Positions 19,251 to 21,358 of a stretch of 21,358 nt of DNA are shown here, piece by piece. How positions within the stretch are numbered: position 1 is the first letter of the stretch; each line of letters begins with the position of its first letter. The position numbers and the translations under genes were made by a program. This stretch comes from Chara braunii. Taxonomy: Eukaryota > Streptophyta > Charophyceae > Charales > Characeae. The stretch spans positions 749,511 through 770,868 of the forward strand of contig BFEA01000110.1 in assembly GCA_003427395.1 (NCBI GenBank), in the 5' to 3' direction. The notes below the pieces were generated by a model, which made no database searches, was not told the DNA's origin, and worked only from the letters and a program-made list of their open reading frames with translations.

Positions 19251-19534
19251 TAGGTAAGTCAGATAAATCTTCCCCAAGAACTCATCCATGTACACCACAA
19301 TGATCAGTACACAAGTGAAAGTGCAGCAAAAGATTGCACGTAGCCCGTTGGTAGTATGCGTATGGCACCCCGACCGGTTTGGACCGTCGCCCCACGGTCA
19401 TCATCTGGGCCAACCCCCAAACATGCACCTGGTCCATATCCCAGCTTACCGCACTCCCCCCTGCGCCGCGGACCCACTGTCATATCCCGAAACAACAGTG
19501 GGGGTCACAGGGCTGGACCCAAAAGGACTACAGC
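19251..19534. other. Unassigned stretch
   Basis: C-rich on the plus strand, no gene. Overlapping frames of 60-100 codons show no family signature. Confidence 0.4.
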
Positions 19535-19653
19535 TACGCTACCGTCTTCCCCCGAACACAACGCACCCTTATTTTGGCTGTATCTGACCGGAAATATGGC
19601 TTTGATACATTCATTATCAGGGTGCGTTATGTTCGGGGGACGACGGTAGCGTT
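19535..19653. repeat. Inverted repeat, 35-bp arms, 49-bp loop
   Basis: Arms 19535-19569 and 19619-19653 are inverted copies with about three mismatches: ACGCTACCGTC, CCCCCGAACA, AACGCACCCT against their complement. Immediately right is a short direct repeat, AAGGTCCCAT[G/A]C (about 19660 and 19677). There are no coding features. A fold-back mini-element or a hairpin RNA locus are both possible. Confidence 0.8.
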
Positions 19654-19835
19654 GATTACCAAGGTCCCATGCTTACGAAGGTCCCATACAAAAAAGTAAC
19701 AGTTCTTATGTGACCGACAATTTGCATCAAATTACAGGTTCCTCCTAAAGTCTCGAAGTGTGGCCAAGTCGCAGAAGGGGCCTCAAAACAATAGGGTGCT
19801 ACTTCAGCCACATGTGTAACGTGGTTGCGGTAGCG

Positions 19836-19934
19836 GGGGCCAAGTCCCACTTACGCTGATTCTTCATTTCTGTCCGTTGAAATTCGGAATCTAGGGTAAG
19901 AAGTTGAGAATTCGGGTTAGTGGGACTTGGCCCC
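19836..19934. repeat. 99-bp mini-element with perfect 16-bp inverted ends
   Basis: GGGGCCAAGTCCCACT (19836-19851) and AGTGGGACTTGGCCCC (19919-19934) are exact reverse complements, and pairing extends inward with one mismatch (TTAC/GTTA). The 67-bp interior has no frame. The end sequence recurs at 5051-5070 and 21339-21358. Confidence 0.75.
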
Positions 19935-20380
19935 GGGCAAACCAAGTCCCGGAAATAATTCAAGATCGTTTTTTTTTTTTTTTTGGCACATGATTTGCAA
20001 GCATGGACTCGGGCGGCCCAGAAGCAGTAACACACCTTTTTTTCTTTTTTCTTTTTTTTATACACTCCCTCCGGTGCTAGTGGTGCTGGTAGAAGCAGAC
20101 ACCTAACACATCATCTGCCATGAAAAAAGGATCTTGAGGAGAAGCAGAGGGGGCCCAGACTCAAAACCCTGGACAAAGAAAAGCTCACATGGAGGTGCTG
20201 TTGTCCTACTCATCATTACTCTGTGAGAATGACTAAGGATCACGGACCCACCCTAGTCTCTGCACAGGACAGGGGCCATGCCGTATATAATTCCTTTCTC
20301 AATTTTTTTTTTTTTTTAAATTGAACCATTTGTCAATCTAAGGGAATACCAAAATCCCCAAAAAAAGGCGAAAAGGCCGG
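19935..20380. other. Unassigned stretch with T tracts
   Basis: T tracts near 19970-19984, 20038-20058 and 20302-20317 suggest minus-strand tails of small truncated insertions, but no element body is recognised between them. No gene. Confidence 0.45.
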
Positions 20381-20728
20381 TCACACGGATCTACCAAATC
20401 CGCAAATGTACTATTCCTGTGCCCATTTGTCAGCGGCCTGGGAAGCCGCGGGGCAAGGGATTTTGTGGTCACCTGTGGAGGTGACCGCAAATTCCCTTTT
20501 TTTTTTCTTTTTTTCTTCAGAAATTGGCAAAAATTCGTTCACAAAAGTTCTTGCACAATTGGTGGGTGGCGCCCTGTGACCAGCCAAGTACCAAATCCCC
20601 ATTTCTCCAGACGGCCACGACCTTGTCCCATCTGAAAAGGTACAGCAGTGAGACGTGAACCATGCCCAAAACCTCAAATCGGCCCTTCCCAAATCCGCAT
20701 ATTTTGCGGATTTGGGGTCACCGTGTGA
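20381..20728. mobile_element. Fold-back element with 25-bp inverted ends
   Basis: 20381-20405 and 20704-20728 are inverted copies: both read TCACACGG, five diverged bases, then CCAAATCCGCAA-type sequence (20 of 25). Two more stems lie inside: 20458-20496 (GGTCACC, loop, GGTGACC with pairing extending outward) and 20690-20714 (CAAATCCGCA and TGCGGATTTG, loop of five). No frame of interest. Its right end meets U6 fragment D within about 10 bp. Confidence 0.55.
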
Positions 20729-20737
20729 GTATGCCGT

Positions 20738-20777
20738 AAGCGTGTCATCCTCGTGCAAAAAGGGGGCATGCTAATCC
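20738..20777 (-). pseudogene. U6 snRNA fragment D
   Basis: Minus strand: GGATTAGCATG.CCCCC, TTTTTGCAC, GAGGATGACACGC, matching the middle of plant U6 (GATTAGCATGGCCCCTGCGCAAGGATGACACGC), with TTTTTGCAC in place of TGCGCA. It is 5'-truncated at an A-rich run (20806-20778) and loses similarity after GACACGC. Confidence 0.75.
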
Positions 20778-20804
20778 TTTTTTCTTTCTTTTTTTTTTTT
20801 TTTT

Positions 20805-21051
20805 TTGGACCATTTCTCGATTTATGTGTGTCATCTTTGCTTGCGCTCGTCCGTATTTTTTGTCGTATTCGGGGCTGTTGGCCGTCCTTTCGGGCAGCCT
20901 CGAATCGAACCTCAGTAGGAAGTTTGTCCGTTCTACACAAGGGGCATCTCCATTCCTTATTGCTCTTTCTGTACACACACGCCATGCGCGCTATTGACAC
21001 ATGCGACACATTCTACCCAGTCAGTGAGCCCCGACTCAAAGGGACTCGATC
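20805..21051 (-). pseudogene. U6 snRNA-derived composite C
   Basis: The 3' block (20840-20805 on the minus strand) is a clear plant U6 3' end: GATGACACACATAAATCG and AGAAATGGTCC with two changes, followed directly by A residues where U6 has its U tail. A looser middle block (about 20973-20934, GTACAGAAAG to ATGCCCCTTGTGT) and a 5'-stem-like block (21051-21027, GAGTCCCTTTGAGTCGGGG) are in U6 order, but unrelated sequence lies between and the total is about 250 bp against U6's 100. A B-box-like GGTTCGATTCG lies at about 20900-20911 on the same strand. The 3' block is firm; the rest is tentative. Confidence 0.6.
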
Positions 21052-21054
21052 TTT

Positions 21055-21157
21055 TTTGGACCATTTCTCGATTTTTTGGACCCTTGTGCAAAAAGGGGCC
21101 ATGCTAATGTTCATTATCTGTTGTATAGTTCCAATTTGCACGGATGTCCCGAAGGAC
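21055..21157 (-). pseudogene. U6 snRNA pseudogene B, near full length
   Basis: On the minus strand it starts at 21157 with GTCC-TTCGGGACATCCG, continues AAATTGGAACTATAC, ATTAGCATGGCCCC, TTTTTGCACAAGG, and ends AATCGAGAAATGGTCC at 21055 before A residues. Relative to plant U6 it loses bases in the 5' stem, has a small insertion in the ACAGAGA region (CAACAGATAATGAAC), lacks ATGACACGC and carries TTTTTGCAC in place of TGCGCA. The ACAGAGA box, essential for splicing, is disrupted, so it is a pseudogene. Confidence 0.85.
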
Positions 21158-21176
21158 GCCATGGTAATCTTCTTCT
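21158..21176 (-). pseudogene. U6 snRNA fragment A
   Basis: AAGAAGATTACCATGGC on the minus strand matches AGAAGATTAGCATGGC of U6 with one change. It is joined upstream to an A-rich run (21204-21177) and downstream directly to the first base of copy B. Confidence 0.6.
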
Positions 21177-21204
21177 TCTTTTTCTTTCTTTTTCTTTTTT
21201 CTTT

Positions 21205-21340
21205 AGCAAAGAGGATCGGATAGAATGCCTGAATCTGGACGTAATTGTGGAGAGGTGCAGGAAATCGAGATTGAACTGCTTTTCTGCACCTCTGGATGAA
21301 ACACATCAAGATTCAGGAGCTTGATCCTATCCTCTTTGCT
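21205..21340. other. Long hairpin, 136 bp (MIR-like or palindromic element)
   Basis: Outer arms 21205-21236 and 21309-21340 pair: AGCAAAGAGGAT at one end and CCTGAATCT at the inner end, with a mismatched or wobble stretch between. A second stem pairs AGAGGTGCAG (21251-21260) with CTGCACCTCT (21284-21293), leaving a 23-nt loop. The flanks between the stems pair poorly. Size and shape are within the range of plant pre-microRNAs, but the outer arms bulge more than a typical duplex. A fold-back transposon is equally likely. It is bounded by an A/T-rich tract on the left and TAGTGGGACC on the right. Confidence 0.55.
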
Positions 21341-21358
21341 AGTGGGACCTCGGCCCTG

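Noticed and set aside
21055-21157. Functional U6 gene
   Set aside because: The ACAGAGA region is disrupted, part of the 3' half is deleted, and it is followed by A residues instead of a T terminator on its own strand.

Overview
The window reads as repeat-rich nuclear DNA from a land plant. The best clue to the organism lies at 20738-21174: several minus-strand U6 snRNA fragments carry the plant-type U6 3' end (AAATCGAGAAATGGTCC, followed by A) and the plant-type 5' stem (GTCC-TTCGGG-ACATCC). The two LINE reverse transcriptases look to me more like those of seed-free plants (moss, lycophyte, fern) than of crops, but that is an impression from memory and is weak. I recognise no intact host protein gene.

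Layout. 1-5377: compound microsatellites, minisatellites, a dispersed repeat present twice (about 1517-2085 and 2766-2933), a MITE with TTA target duplications inserted in the first of those copies (1603-1993), a second fold-back element (636-976), a 187-bp tandem duplication (3047-3397) and a tRNA-derived SINE head next to a long CA/GT tract (4162-4410). 5378-7010: a minus-strand poly(A)-tailed element (E3) made of a nested tandem duplication, a 3' module and a tail. 7010-9480: low-coding, partly AT-rich DNA with a possible LTR remnant. 9489-13059: a plus-strand truncated LINE (LINE1, also called E1) with a reverse transcriptase remnant, preceded by repeat R. 13085-13920: a short poly(A)-tailed relative (E2) with R and the same 3' module but no reverse transcriptase. 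13995-19250: a nearly complete but decayed minus-strand LINE (LINE2) with ORF1 remnant, endonuclease, reverse transcriptase, zinc-binding C-terminus, AATAAA and poly(A). 19500-21358: three inverted-repeat elements, an array of broken U6 copies and a 136-bp long hairpin.

Nothing here forms a pathway. What connects the pieces is LINE-type retrotransposition: poly(A) tails, 5' truncation, tails on U6 and tRNA-derived sequences, and short elements sharing the LINE1 3' end. The most unusual material is the U6 array with its A-rich junctions, and the three elements E1, E2 and E3 that share both R and a 3' module.

All alignments were done by eye, so boundaries are approximate, usually within 5-20 bases, and comparisons with U6 rely on the remembered plant consensus.
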